From JAWKWA01 sp041397765 (lineage in GTDB: Bacteria; Pseudomonadota; Alphaproteobacteria; Rhizobiales; Hyphomicrobiaceae), in contig JAWKWA010000007.1 in the NCBI GenBank assembly GCA_041397765.1, positions 1 through 64,000 on the forward strand: a DNA stretch of 64,000 nucleotides, in the 5' to 3' direction. A model generated the notes under the pieces. The model made no database searches. It was not told where the DNA came from and saw only the letters and a list, made by a program, of their open reading frames with translations. The position numbers and the translations under genes are program-made. Of the stretch, positions 33,514-42,645 are shown one piece after another (within the stretch, counting starts at the first letter, position 1; each line of letters starts with the position of its first letter).

Positions 33514-33839
33514 CGACATTCCGGGTTGCAATGGCCGACCCCGGCGGCAGCGACCCCGGCGGCAGCGGCCGGCGGACATTCAATTTCCGCGTGCAGCGAA
33601 AAGTTATCTTGCCGTGTCGTGGCGCCAGGTGGGGAGCACGCGCCGTCTGAAAGCAAAACTCTGTTTCGCTGAAATATTGCGAGACACGTCGACAATATAG
33701 AATGAATTCTCCCGGCAAATTCCTCTGGTGAATAACCTCGAATCACAGACCTTATGCGAGCCGTTCAACCGGGGCGTGTGAAGTCGCGAGCTGCAACCTA
33801 AGCAGTCGCCGCGCCCGACACGGCAGGGGGCAAAGAGCT
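33514..33839. other. AT-rich region upstream of the export operon
   Basis: About 325 bp without a gene. It contains a dyad ATATTG (33674-33679) / CAATAT (33693-33698) in a markedly AT-rich stretch (33655-33735), a good place for the operon promoter or an operator. No confident promoter hexamers were fixed. Confidence 0.35.
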
Positions 33840-35423
33840 GTGGCGAAGAGGACTGGAGCGCTCCGCGGAGCGATTGGCGCGGCCGAGCCCGGGATCGGGC
33901 GGATGGCGGCGATCGGGACGGTGATCGTGCTCGCGGGCCTGTCGGCGGGCTGCGCGATCGAGCCGGATATGCTGACCGAGACCGAGATCTCGGCGCGGAT
34001 CAGCGGCGATGTCGCCGTCATGTGGGCGGAGCAGGAGCCCATCGCGGCGCCGATCGATCTCTACACGGCGGTCGCGCGCGGTCTCAAATACAATCTCGAC
34101 AAGCGGCTGAAGGACATGGAAAGCGCGCTCGCGTCCCGTGCGCTCGAGCAGTCCGGGACGCGGCTGCTGCCCGAGGTCGTGGCGAGCGCCGGCTATCGCG
34201 GACGCGACGACTATCGGGGATCGTCGAGCCGGTCGCTGATCACCGGGCGCCAGTCGCTCGAGGTCTCGACCTCGGAGGACAAGCATCTGCGCACCGCCGA
34301 CCTGCAGATGGTCTGGAACCTGCTCGACTTCGGCCTCACCTATCTGCGCGCGCGGGAGGACGCCGATCAGGTGCTGATCGCCGAGGAGCGGCGCATCAAG
34401 GTGGCGCAGAACATCATCCTCGACATCCGCGATGCATGGTGGCGGGCGGTCGCGGCAGAGCGGATGCTGCCGGGGCTCGGCCGGCTGATCTCCGAGATCG
34501 AGCGTGCGGTCGGACGCTCGGCGGCGGTGGTCGCGTCGGGATCGGGTGAGCCCTCGGACGAGCTCAAGCTGCAGCGCCTGCTGCTCGAGACGCTACGCGA
34601 CCTGAAGGAGGTGCGGCGGCGGCTGTCGCTGGCACGCAGCGAGCTCGCGGCGCTGATGAACGTGGCGCCGGGGACGGATTTCATGATCGCGATGCCGGCC
34701 ATGCGGCGCCTCACCGTGCCGCAAGTCGCAGCCAGCATCGAGGATCTGGAGATGGCGGCACTGGCGGGCCGGCCGGAACTGCGGGAGGAGGACCTGAAGA
34801 AGCGCATCTCGCTGACCGAGGTGCGGGCCGCCTATGTGCGGCTGCTACCGGGTATCGAGCTGCGGCTCGGCACGAACTACGATTCCAACTCGTTCCTCTA
34901 TGAGCCGACCTGGCAGAATGCAGCCGGGCTCCTCACCAAGAACCTCATGGAGATCGCCACGGCCGGCAGCTCGATCGGCTTTGCCGAGCAGGGCGTGGTC
35001 GTCGCCGACGCGCGTCGGCAGTCGCTCAGCATGGCGGTGATCGCGCAATTGCACCTCTCGCTCGAGCGGCTCGCGCTCGCCACCGACGTCTACCGCTCGG
35101 CCGAGCGGCTCTACGACGTCGACCGCAGGCTGGCCGACGTCGCCGCGCACGGCTCGGAGACGACGGCAGGCTCGGCGGCGGAGGCGTTGACGGCACTGTC
35201 GCGCAAGGCGGTGTCGGAGCTGCAATACTACTCCGCCTATGCCGATCTGCAGAACGCCTATGGGCGGGTGCTCAACTCGGTCGGCGCGCACCGCCTGTCT
35301 GCCGATATCGAATCGCTCGATGTCGCGAGCCTCGCAGCCGAGCTGCGCCCGATCCTCGACGAGTGGCGTCCGCCGAGCGAGATGTCCGCCCTCGCCTCGA
35401 TCGATGCCGAAGGCGCGCAATGA
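33840..35423 (+). CDS. TolC-like outer-membrane efflux lipoprotein
   Basis: A 527-residue outer-membrane channel protein of the OEP type, mostly helical with the two-repeat pattern of TolC. The signal ends in GLSAGC, a lipobox-like site, so it is probably lipidated at that Cys. GTG at 33840 is chosen because it provides the positively charged n-region (MAKRTGALRG); the ATG at 33903 would leave no charge. The stop overlaps the next start as ATGA (35420-35423). It should form the outer-membrane exit for the following adaptor proteins. Confidence 0.78.
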   Translation: MAKRTGALRGAIGAAEPGIGRMAAIGTVIVLAGLSAGCAIEPDMLTETEISARISGDVAVMWAEQEPIAAPIDLYTAVARGLKYNLDKRLKDMESALASRALEQSGTRLLPEVVASAGYRGRDDYRGSSSRSLITGRQSLEVSTSEDKHLRTADLQMVWNLLDFGLTYLRAREDADQVLIAEERRIKVAQNIILDIRDAWWRAVAAERMLPGLGRLISEIERAVGRSAAVVASGSGEPSDELKLQRLLLETLRDLKEVRRRLSLARSELAALMNVAPGTDFMIAMPAMRRLTVPQVAASIEDLEMAALAGRPELREEDLKKRISLTEVRAAYVRLLPGIELRLGTNYDSNSFLYEPTWQNAAGLLTKNLMEIATAGSSIGFAEQGVVVADARRQSLSMAVIAQLHLSLERLALATDVYRSAERLYDVDRRLADVAAHGSETTAGSAAEALTALSRKAVSELQYYSAYADLQNAYGRVLNSVGAHRLSADIESLDVASLAAELRPILDEWRPPSEMSALASIDAEGAQ

Positions 35424-36301
35424 GCGGTCGGGACGCGGTCGGCGGGGCGCGGCCATGCGGGGGGCGGCCGGTGCCGCCCACCCGTTGCCGGGCGATGCGA
35501 TGGCGAGGCGGGGCGACACCGCGCCCCGCGGCTGGTGTTGCGGCCCTCCTGCTTCTCGCATTCGCCGGAGCGGCCGTGGCCGGACAGGCCGATGAGCGCG
35601 GCGAGGCCAGCGCCCAGTTGCGCGCACTCGTCGTGCCGCTCCGGCATGCGACGATCTCGAGCCGCCTGCAGGCGACCATCCTCGCGATCGGGCCGGAGAA
35701 CGGCGAGGCCTTCGCGGCGGGCGATCAACTGGTCGCCTTCGATTGCCGGTCCTACGAGGCCGAGCGGTTGCGGGCGGTGGCCTCGGCGGACGCGGCGGAG
35801 GCGGCGGCGCGGGTGCGCGAGGAGCTGGCGCGCGCGGGCTCGACAAGTCGGCTGCAGGCGCTGCTCGCCGAAGCGGATGCGGCACGGGCACGGGCCGACG
35901 TCGCGGTTGCCGAGCAGGTGGTGGCGGAATGCGTGATCGCCGCGCCCTTTGCCGGGCGGGTGGTGAAGCGGATCGCCAACGCACACGAGACCGTCGGCTT
36001 CGGTACGCCGCTCGTCGAGATCGTCGCCGATCGCGAGGTCGAGTTCCGCGCGCTGGTGCCCTCGCGCCTGGTCGGGCGTGTGGCGATCGGCGATCCCCTA
36101 TCGGTGCGGATCGACGAGACGGGGGCGAGCTATCGGGCAAAGGTCAGCGCGATCGGAGCCTGGATCGACAATGTCAGCGGCATCGTCGAGCTGCGCGCGA
36201 GCCTCGCCGGAGATGGGACCGGCTTGCTGCCGGGGATGAGCGGCACCGCCTCGATCACGATGGCGCGTGAGCGCAGAGACGATGCGGACGGGGCGCCATG
36301 A
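35420..36301 (+). CDS. HlyD-type periplasmic adaptor subunit
   Basis: A 293-residue membrane-fusion protein. After a hydrophobic signal (GVAALLLLAFAGAAVAG) comes the biotinyl-lipoyl half (LRALVVPLRHATISSRLQATI), a short coiled coil (AERLRAVASADAAEAAARVREELARA, given in part), the second lipoyl half (IAAPFAGRVVKRIANAHETVGFGTPLVEI) and a beta-barrel (FRALVPSRLVGRVAIGDPL). The short hairpin is typical of RND/MacA-like adaptors. It overlaps both neighbours by 4 bp (ATGA), indicating a tightly coupled operon. Confidence 0.8.
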   Translation: MSGRDAVGGARPCGGRPVPPTRCRAMRWRGGATPRPAAGVAALLLLAFAGAAVAGQADERGEASAQLRALVVPLRHATISSRLQATILAIGPENGEAFAAGDQLVAFDCRSYEAERLRAVASADAAEAAARVREELARAGSTSRLQALLAEADAARARADVAVAEQVVAECVIAAPFAGRVVKRIANAHETVGFGTPLVEIVADREVEFRALVPSRLVGRVAIGDPLSVRIDETGASYRAKVSAIGAWIDNVSGIVELRASLAGDGTGLLPGMSGTASITMARERRDDADGAP

Positions 36302-37632
36302 GCGAGGCGATTCCACGCCAGGTCATCGCGCTGTCGCGCCTTGCACAGGTCGAGCTCGAATTGCGCGAGGCCGAGAGCGTCGAGGCCGTGCTCTACATCG
36401 CCGCCAACGACATTCATCGCGTCGTGCCCTATGGTCATGCGGTGGTGTGGCGTGCCGACAAGGACCGCATCGGCGTGGTGTCGGGGGGCCTCGCGGTCGA
36501 TCCGACGCAACCCGACATGATCGCATTCCGCGATCTCATGGGCTGGCTTGCGCGCGCATCGGCCGGCGCGATCGCAGGACCGGTCGATGTCGCATCGCTG
36601 CCGCCGCGGCTCGGCCTCGTCGCCGGCCGGCTCGGTCTGCGCAATCCGCTCTGGCTGCCGATGCGCGGCGCGTGGGGACACCTGGCGGGCGGCCTCATCC
36701 TGTTGCGTGACGAGCCCTTCCAGGACGGCGAGATCCGCATCCTCTCGCGCCTCGCCGGAGCCGCCGGACATGCGTTGACGGGACTTGGCGGACGCCCGCC
36801 GCGCACCTCATCGCGAAGCCGGCGGCGCGCCATAGCGGCGCTTCTCCTCCTTGCCGGTACTGGCGCGCTGATGATCCCGGTACCGCTCAACGTGCTCGCC
36901 GAGGCGCGCGTCGTGCCAGTCGAGCCGGCGATCGTGACGGCATCGATCGACGGCGTCGTCGGCGACATCCCGGTGTCGCCCAACGAGAGCGTGCGTGCGG
37001 GCGATATCGTGGTGGTGCTCGATCGGCGCGAACTCGCCTCGGCGCGGGAGATCGCCGAGAAGCGCGTCGAGATCCTCAGTGCCGAGCGCGACCGGCTGCT
37101 GCAGAAGGCCTTCGCCGACGACGAGGCGCGGGCGGGGCTCGCGCTGGCGGCGACGCGGCTCGCGGAGGGGCAGAGCGAGCTCGCCCTCGCCGAGGACCGG
37201 CTGTCGCGGACCGAGGTGCGGGCCCGCAGCGACGGCATCGCGCTCATCGAGGACAGGAGCGCCTGGATCGGCCGTCCTGTCAGGGTCGGGGAGCGTATCC
37301 TCGCCATTGCCGAGCCGAGCCGGGCGCGCATCGACATCGAGCTTTCGGCGGAGGATGTGCTCGTCGCCGAACCAGGGGCAACCGTCGACCTGTTCCTCGC
37401 GGTCGCGCCCGATCATGCGGTGTCCGGGCGCCTGACCCGCATCAGCTATGACGCGCGCATGCTCGCGGGCGGGCGCACCGCCTTCATCGCAGAGGCGGCG
37501 TTCGCTGCTGCAGCCGAGCTGCCGCGGCTCGGCCTCACCGGCACCGCGCGCATCTCCGGGCCGATGCGGCCGCTCGTCTATGTGCTGCTGCGCAAGCCGC
37601 TCTCGCGGCTGAGGCGCGTGCTCGGCATGTGA
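36298..37632 (+). CDS. GAF-like domain fused to HlyD-type adaptor
   Basis: A 444-residue protein. The first ~165 residues form a soluble GAF-like domain (ESVEAVLYIAANDIHRVVPYGHAVVW; NPLWLPMRGAWGHLAGGLILLRDEPF; DGEIRILSRLAGAAGHAL). Then comes one transmembrane helix (AIAALLLLAGTGALMIPVPL, about 178-197) and a periplasmic adaptor with lipoyl halves (ASIDGVVGDIPVSPNESVRAGD; RTEVRARSDGIALIE) and a barrel. A cytoplasmic sensor joined to an adaptor is unusual and could gate export by a small ligand. Overlaps the previous gene by 4 bp. Confidence 0.78.
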   Translation: MSEAIPRQVIALSRLAQVELELREAESVEAVLYIAANDIHRVVPYGHAVVWRADKDRIGVVSGGLAVDPTQPDMIAFRDLMGWLARASAGAIAGPVDVASLPPRLGLVAGRLGLRNPLWLPMRGAWGHLAGGLILLRDEPFQDGEIRILSRLAGAAGHALTGLGGRPPRTSSRSRRRAIAALLLLAGTGALMIPVPLNVLAEARVVPVEPAIVTASIDGVVGDIPVSPNESVRAGDIVVVLDRRELASAREIAEKRVEILSAERDRLLQKAFADDEARAGLALAATRLAEGQSELALAEDRLSRTEVRARSDGIALIEDRSAWIGRPVRVGERILAIAEPSRARIDIELSAEDVLVAEPGATVDLFLAVAPDHAVSGRLTRISYDARMLAGGRTAFIAEAAFAAAAELPRLGLTGTARISGPMRPLVYVLLRKPLSRLRRVLGM

Positions 37633-37642
37633 GGAGCACGGC

Positions 37643-39853
37643 ATGGCGGGACCGCGAGCGGGTGAAGGCACGGGAGTGACGGCGCGCCCGGGAGCACCGG
37701 CGAGGGGCGGTGCGGATGCATCCGATCCCGGCGACGACTTGCAGTCGGCACCGCTGCGCGAGGACATCTGCCTGTCACCGGTCGGTCGCGACCGCTACGG
37801 GGCACCGCAATGGGTGCTGAGCGATCCAGCCAGCGGCAATCATTTCCAGATCGGCGCGACGGTATTCGCGATCCTCTCGCACTGGTCGCTCGGCGAGCCG
37901 AGGCTCATCGCCGCCGCACTGGCACGCTCGACGACGCTGAGCGTCGGCGAAAGCGAGGTGGAGGCGGTCGCCGCCTTTCTCGCCGGCAATGGTCTCGTCA
38001 GGGCACGCGCGGGCGCATTGATCGAGCGTCGCCGCCGTTCGCGCTCGGGTGTTGCCGCCGTCGCCTCGCGCCTTCTCGGCGGGAGCCTCATGTTCCGCAA
38101 GCTGCCACTCGTCAGGCCGGAGCGCTTCCTCGATGCGACGCTGCCATTCGTCCGGCCGCTGATGTCGCGCGGATTCGTGATCCTGACGCTTCTCGTCGGG
38201 TTGCTCGGGCTCCTTCTCGCCGGCCGTGAGCACGCCACCTTCGCGGTCAGCCTCGCAGCCATGGCCTCGCCGGAGGGCGCGGCGGCGGTGGCGCTCGCGC
38301 TCGCGGTCGGCAAGTCGGTGCACGAGCTGGCGCATGCCTATGCGGCGCGGCGGCACGGCGTGGCGGTGCCATCCATGGGCATCGCGCTCGTCGTGCTGCT
38401 GCCGGTGCTCTACACCGAGACCTCGGCGGCCTGGACCTTGTCGTCGCGGCGCCAGCGGATCGAGATCGCGGCCGCCGGTGTGGCGGCGGAACTCCTGCTC
38501 GCCGCCTTCGCGCTCTTCGCCGCAGCGATCGCAGAGCCCGGTCTCGCACGCAATGCGCTGGTCTTCGCGGCCACGTCGCTGGTACTCGTCTCACTCGCCA
38601 TCAACGGCAATCCGCTGATGCGGTTCGACGGCTATTTCGTGCTCAGCGAGGTCGTCGGTCTGGAGAACCTGCAGCAGCGCGCCCTCGATCTCGTCGTCCA
38701 TCACCTGCGCCGGCTGGTTTCGGGCGACAGGGTCGACACTCCCGAGCCCGGCCTGCCTCGGGGAGCACGTCTGGTGCTCGCCTGCTACGGGGCGGCATTG
38801 CTCGTCTATCGTCCGCTGCTCTACGGGGGCATCGCCGTCATGCTCTACGCATTCGGCATCAAGGCCGTCGGTGCGCTTCTTGGCGCGGCTGTCGTCGCCT
38901 TCTACGTGGCTCGGCCGGCGATGCGGGAGATGGCGCTGTGGTGGCGGATCGCGGCCCGCCGGCATGGCCGGCTCGGCGGCATGCTGCGGCTGACGCTGGC
39001 CGGCGCGACCGTCGCGCTGCCACTGTTCGTGCCCTGGCGCACCACGCTCACCGTGCCCGTGCTCCTCGAGGCGGGCATCGTGCGCGACATCTATGCGCCC
39101 GAGCCGGCGCGCATGGTGCGGCTCGGTGTGCGGCCCGGCGCGACGATCGCGGCAGGGGCGCCGCTTGCCGAGCTGACCTCGCCCGAGCTCGATCTCAGGA
39201 TCGAGGCGGACCGGGCCTCGATCGCGGCGTTGCGCCTCGTCATCGCGCGGGAGCGGACCGGGAGCGGCAGCGTCGAGGCGGCTCTCGTCAGGGCGGCCGA
39301 CATCGAGCGCCTGTCGGCCGAGCTCGCCGGGCTCGAGGAGCGGCAGGCCCGCCTCAGGCTGATAGCCCCGGTGGCGGGGCGGGCGGTCGAGGTCGTCGAG
39401 GGGCTGGGGCCGGGGGCCTGGGTGACGCGCGAGCAGCCGCTCGTGCGTATCCTGATGCCGGGCCGGCCGATCGTGACCGGGTTCGTCGAAGAGCGCGATC
39501 TTGGCAGCATCAGGGACGGGGCGTCGGCGCGGATCAGGCTCGAAGGGCTCGTCGCGGCCGGCCTGGAGGCCCGCGTCGTGGCGGTCCGTGCCGAGCCGGT
39601 CGCCGCCATCGAGCAGCCGCTGATCGCCTCCGTCCATGGCGGCCCGATCCCGGCGCGGCTCGAGACCGGCGGGCACCTGGTGCCGGAGGTCACGCTCTAC
39701 CGCGTCGTGCTGGAGCCGGTCGGGGCTTGGGGAGACAGGGATTTGCCCGACCGCAGCACATTCGGCTTCGCCTCGATCGAGACCCCGGCGCGCAATCTGA
39801 TCGGCCGGATCATCGAGCGCATCGTCGGGCTCATCCGCAGCGAGATCGGCTGA
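37643..39853 (+). CDS. PqqD-like domain / M50 membrane metalloprotease / HlyD adaptor fusion
   Basis: A 736-residue protein of the YydH-like 'peptide zinc metalloprotease' type. Residues about 40-120 resemble a PqqD/RRE wing (DICLSPVGRDRYG; NHFQIGATVFAILSHW). Polytopic membrane region 175-450 holds the zinc motif HELAH (227-231) and the third ligand in NPLMRFDGY (Asp329). Residues from about 470 form a lipoyl/HlyD adaptor (IYAPEPARMVRLGVRPGATI; IAPVAGRAVEVVEGL). It starts 10 bp after the previous stop with GAGGAG upstream. Probably the inner-membrane core of the export system. Confidence 0.85.
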   Translation: MAGPRAGEGTGVTARPGAPARGGADASDPGDDLQSAPLREDICLSPVGRDRYGAPQWVLSDPASGNHFQIGATVFAILSHWSLGEPRLIAAALARSTTLSVGESEVEAVAAFLAGNGLVRARAGALIERRRRSRSGVAAVASRLLGGSLMFRKLPLVRPERFLDATLPFVRPLMSRGFVILTLLVGLLGLLLAGREHATFAVSLAAMASPEGAAAVALALAVGKSVHELAHAYAARRHGVAVPSMGIALVVLLPVLYTETSAAWTLSSRRQRIEIAAAGVAAELLLAAFALFAAAIAEPGLARNALVFAATSLVLVSLAINGNPLMRFDGYFVLSEVVGLENLQQRALDLVVHHLRRLVSGDRVDTPEPGLPRGARLVLACYGAALLVYRPLLYGGIAVMLYAFGIKAVGALLGAAVVAFYVARPAMREMALWWRIAARRHGRLGGMLRLTLAGATVALPLFVPWRTTLTVPVLLEAGIVRDIYAPEPARMVRLGVRPGATIAAGAPLAELTSPELDLRIEADRASIAALRLVIARERTGSGSVEAALVRAADIERLSAELAGLEERQARLRLIAPVAGRAVEVVEGLGPGAWVTREQPLVRILMPGRPIVTGFVEERDLGSIRDGASARIRLEGLVAAGLEARVVAVRAEPVAAIEQPLIASVHGGPIPARLETGGHLVPEVTLYRVVLEPVGAWGDRDLPDRSTFGFASIETPARNLIGRIIERIVGLIRSEIG

Positions 39854-40121
39854 GCGGACGGCGACCGGATCGCCCGGTCGGGCGCTGGCGGCCGATGGGC
39901 GCTGACGACGAGGGAGAAACGTCAACCAGGTCGCGACGGCGGGGCTGCCGCACCGCGCCGCTTCAAGCTAGATTGCCCGGATGCGAGATGCGCGCGGGCC
40001 CGGCGAGAGCGGTCGGGCCGGCGCGTCTGGCGCCAAGGGCGTCTCGCGGTCCGGCCCGGCAGGAGCCGGAGCGAGGGGCTCGAAAAAGAAAGCCGGCATC
40101 CGGCGGCAAGGAGGAGGAAGA

Positions 40122-40751
40122 ATGGCGCAGGAATCAGGATCGACCAGCGGCTGGCGACTGGTTGCGATCGCGGCATTGGTGGCGGCGGCGGTGACGGGGT
40201 ATCTGGCGCTCTCGGCGAGCCGTGGCGCCTCCGATCTCGGACAGAAGCTGAAGGATGCCGGCGAGCAGGTGACGGCGATGTCCGCCGAGCGCGAGAAGCT
40301 GCGCATCTCGGCGCAGGATCTCACCAATCAGGTGACGGCCCTGACCAGCGAGCGCGACGAGGCGCGGGCGGCGCTTTCGGTCTCCAACGAGGTCCGCGAC
40401 AGCATCAAGGCCGAGATCGGAGCGGCGAAGGCCGCGCTCTCGGCTGCCGAGAAGGAGCGGGATGCGCTGAGAGGCGAGCTCGAGTCGCTGCGGGCCGAGC
40501 TTGCGAGTGCAAAGGAGGCGCTTTCGGGCACGAAGGCCGGGCTCGAGGCCGCCACTGCCAAGGCGGGCGATCTCGCCGGCAAGCTCGCGACCATCACCGA
40601 GGAGCGCGACGCGCTGAAGGCACGCGAGAGCGATCTTGCCGCCCAGGTGACGAGCGCGATCGCCGAGCGCGACGAGCTGAAGACCGCGACCGACGATCTC
40701 AGACGTCAGCTCGAGGAGCTGAAGGCGAAGGGCACCGAGGCGACCAACTGA
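40122..40751 (+). CDS. Membrane-anchored coiled-coil protein, unknown
   Basis: A 209-residue protein. One N-terminal helix (WRLVAIAALVAAAVTGYLAL) anchors a long heptad-patterned coiled coil rich in Ala/Glu/Lys (SAEREKLRISAQDL, ERDEARAALSVSNEV, AEKERDALRGEL, ERDELKTATDDLRRQLEELK). The start at 40122 (MAQESGS) follows AAGGAGGAGG at 40107-40116, a very strong ribosome-binding site. It is 268 bp after the M50 fusion gene on the same strand and might belong to the same export function, though it could be independent. Confidence 0.7.
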   Translation: MAQESGSTSGWRLVAIAALVAAAVTGYLALSASRGASDLGQKLKDAGEQVTAMSAEREKLRISAQDLTNQVTALTSERDEARAALSVSNEVRDSIKAEIGAAKAALSAAEKERDALRGELESLRAELASAKEALSGTKAGLEAATAKAGDLAGKLATITEERDALKARESDLAAQVTSAIAERDELKTATDDLRRQLEELKAKGTEATN

Positions 40752-40805
40752 CGTCGGGTCTGCCAGCGGTCGGCCGGTACGCGGGGCCCGCCGGCGGTTC
40801 CCTCG

Positions 40806-42230
40806 TCACACCGCGGGCAGGATCTTGCCCGGGTTCATGATGCCGTCGGGATCGAGCGCCCGCTTGATCGCCGCCATCACCGACAGGCCGGGCCCGTGCT
40901 CGGCCTCCAGATATTTGCGCTTGCCCTCGCCGACCCCATGCTCGCCGGTGCAGGTGCCATCGAAGGCGAGCGCCCGCGCGACGAGGCGCTCGCAGAAGGC
41001 CTCGACCCGGGCCACCTCCTCCGCGTCGCTGCGGTCGAAGAGCGGCACGAGATGGAAGTTGCCGTCGCCGACATGGCCGACGATGGGAGCGAGAAGCCCG
41101 GTGCGGGCGAGATCGGCCTTGGTCTCGGCGAGGCATTCGGCGAGCCGCGAGATCGGCACGCAGACATCGGTCGCGAACAGGTCGGCACCGGGCCGGAGCA
41201 CCTTGGTCGCCCAATAGGCGTCGTGACGGGCCTTCCACAGCCGGCTGCGATCCTCCGGCCGCTCGGCCCAGTCGAAGCGGAGAGCGCCTTCCGCCTCGGC
41301 GATGGCGCGGAAGGTCTCGACCTGCTCGCGGGTGCCGGCCTCGGTGCCGTGGAACTCGAGGAAGAGGGTCGGGGTCTCGGCGAGGTCGAGCTTCGAATAG
41401 ATGTTGCAGGCGCGGATCTGCAACTCGTCGAGCAACTCGATGCGGGCGAGGCCGAGGCCGAGCTGGATCGACTGCATGACGGTGTTGCAGGCGCCTTCGA
41501 GGGTGGCGAAGGGGCAGACGGCGGCGAGCGTCGATTCGGGGATGCCGTAGACCCTGACGGTCAACTCGGTGATGACGCCGAGCGTGCCCTCGGCGCCGAC
41601 GACGAGGCGGGTCAGGTCGTAGCCGGCGGAGGATTTGCGGGCACGCCTGGCGGTGCGGACGACCTGGCCGTCCGCCATCACCAGGGTGAGGCCGAGGACG
41701 TTCTCGCGCATGGTGCCGTAGCGCACCGCCGTCGTGCCGGAGGCGCGCGTCGAGGCCATGCCGGCGAGAGTGGCATGGCCGGCGCCGGGATCGATGGGGA
41801 AGAACAGGCCCCGGTCGCGCAGATGCTCGTTCAGCATGGTGCGGGTCACGCCGGGCTCGACCGTCACGTCGAGGTCGCCCTCGTTGACGGCGATGATCCG
41901 CGTCATGCGCGACAGGTCGAGCGAGACGCCGCCGGCGGGGGCGTTGATCTGCCCCTCGAGCGAGGTGCCGGCGCCGAAGGGAATGATCGGCACCTTGTGG
42001 CGGGCGCAGATGCCGACGATCTCGGCGACTTCCTCGCCGCTCTGGGCAAAGACCACGGCGTCGGGGAGCTCCGAGGGAATCCAGGTCAGCGTGTTGGCAT
42101 GCTGGCGGCGCATCTCGGCGCCGGTCTCCAGGCGCTCGCCGAAGCGCTGCTTGAGGAGCGACAGGGCAGCCGTGAGCGCGGCGGGATCGGGCGGGGCCGG
42201 ACGGGAGGGCAGGTGGGCGTGGGCGGCCAT
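40806..42230 (-). CDS. FAD-linked D-lactate dehydrogenase-type oxidoreductase
   Basis: A 474-residue FAD-binding type 4 oxidase of the D-lactate dehydrogenase (cytochrome)/GlcD group. The FAD-binding loop is PIIPFGAGTSLEGQ, followed by DPGAGHATLAGMAST. The C-terminal active-site motifs are APIVGHVGDGNFHLVPL and GTCTGEHGVGEGKRKYLEAE. The start at 42230 (MAAHAHLP) fits the family; the frame extends ~210 codons upstream with no family likeness. It transfers electrons from a 2-hydroxy acid to the respiratory chain (substrate inferred as D-lactate). It faces the coiled-coil gene tail to tail. Confidence 0.86.
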   Translation of the reverse strand: MAAHAHLPSRPAPPDPAALTAALSLLKQRFGERLETGAEMRRQHANTLTWIPSELPDAVVFAQSGEEVAEIVGICARHKVPIIPFGAGTSLEGQINAPAGGVSLDLSRMTRIIAVNEGDLDVTVEPGVTRTMLNEHLRDRGLFFPIDPGAGHATLAGMASTRASGTTAVRYGTMRENVLGLTLVMADGQVVRTARRARKSSAGYDLTRLVVGAEGTLGVITELTVRVYGIPESTLAAVCPFATLEGACNTVMQSIQLGLGLARIELLDELQIRACNIYSKLDLAETPTLFLEFHGTEAGTREQVETFRAIAEAEGALRFDWAERPEDRSRLWKARHDAYWATKVLRPGADLFATDVCVPISRLAECLAETKADLARTGLLAPIVGHVGDGNFHLVPLFDRSDAEEVARVEAFCERLVARALAFDGTCTGEHGVGEGKRKYLEAEHGPGLSVMAAIKRALDPDGIMNPGKILPAV

Positions 42231-42645
42231 GACGATCCTCGGGCCAGGGAGTGAGGCTGCGGGGCACGCCCGGGAGGTCACAAGGGGCCTCGGCGGGACG
42301 GGGAATGGGCAGAATGAGGCAAGCGGGGAGGGCCATGCAAGGGTGGCGGCGGGTGGAGCGGCATGGTGTCCCGGCGCCCGCCTCATGTGCCTGATTAGAC
42401 TGGAGTTTCTCTTGAGATCAGCGCGCCGTTCAGGGGAACTACTTATTGCGCCCGCCCAATTCCGCCGCGAACATTTCTCTGGCCGCCGCGGGAAATTCAT
42501 GCTTGTGACAAATTGCGGATATCTGATCATCGTTTGAATGATCAGGCTCCGACCGACGGGCGCGCTGTCGCTCAACAGCGAAAGAAGCAAGCGTCGCGGG
42601 GCCGGATCCCGGTCCACAATGCAGACGTGGGAAGGCGAGGCAAAC
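42231..42645. other. Divergent intergenic region
   Basis: About 415 bp between the FAD dehydrogenase and the eight-repeat protein gene. The part 42380-42545 is AT-rich and probably carries both promoters, but no confident hexamer pair was fixed. Apart from the perfect dyad at 42523-42545 nothing else was recognised. Confidence 0.4.
42523..42545. promoter_or_regulatory. Perfect 8-bp dyad, candidate operator
   Basis: CTGATCAT (42523-42530) and ATGATCAG (42538-42545) form a perfect inverted repeat separated by 7 bp, about 100 bp before the ATG of the eight-repeat gene. The 23-bp size suits a dimeric regulator. Confidence 0.4.

Noticed and set aside
27500..40800. A classical type I secretion ABC transporter for the giant protein
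   Set aside because: No Walker A/ABC signature protein was found in any frame; the inner-membrane partner present is the M50 fusion.
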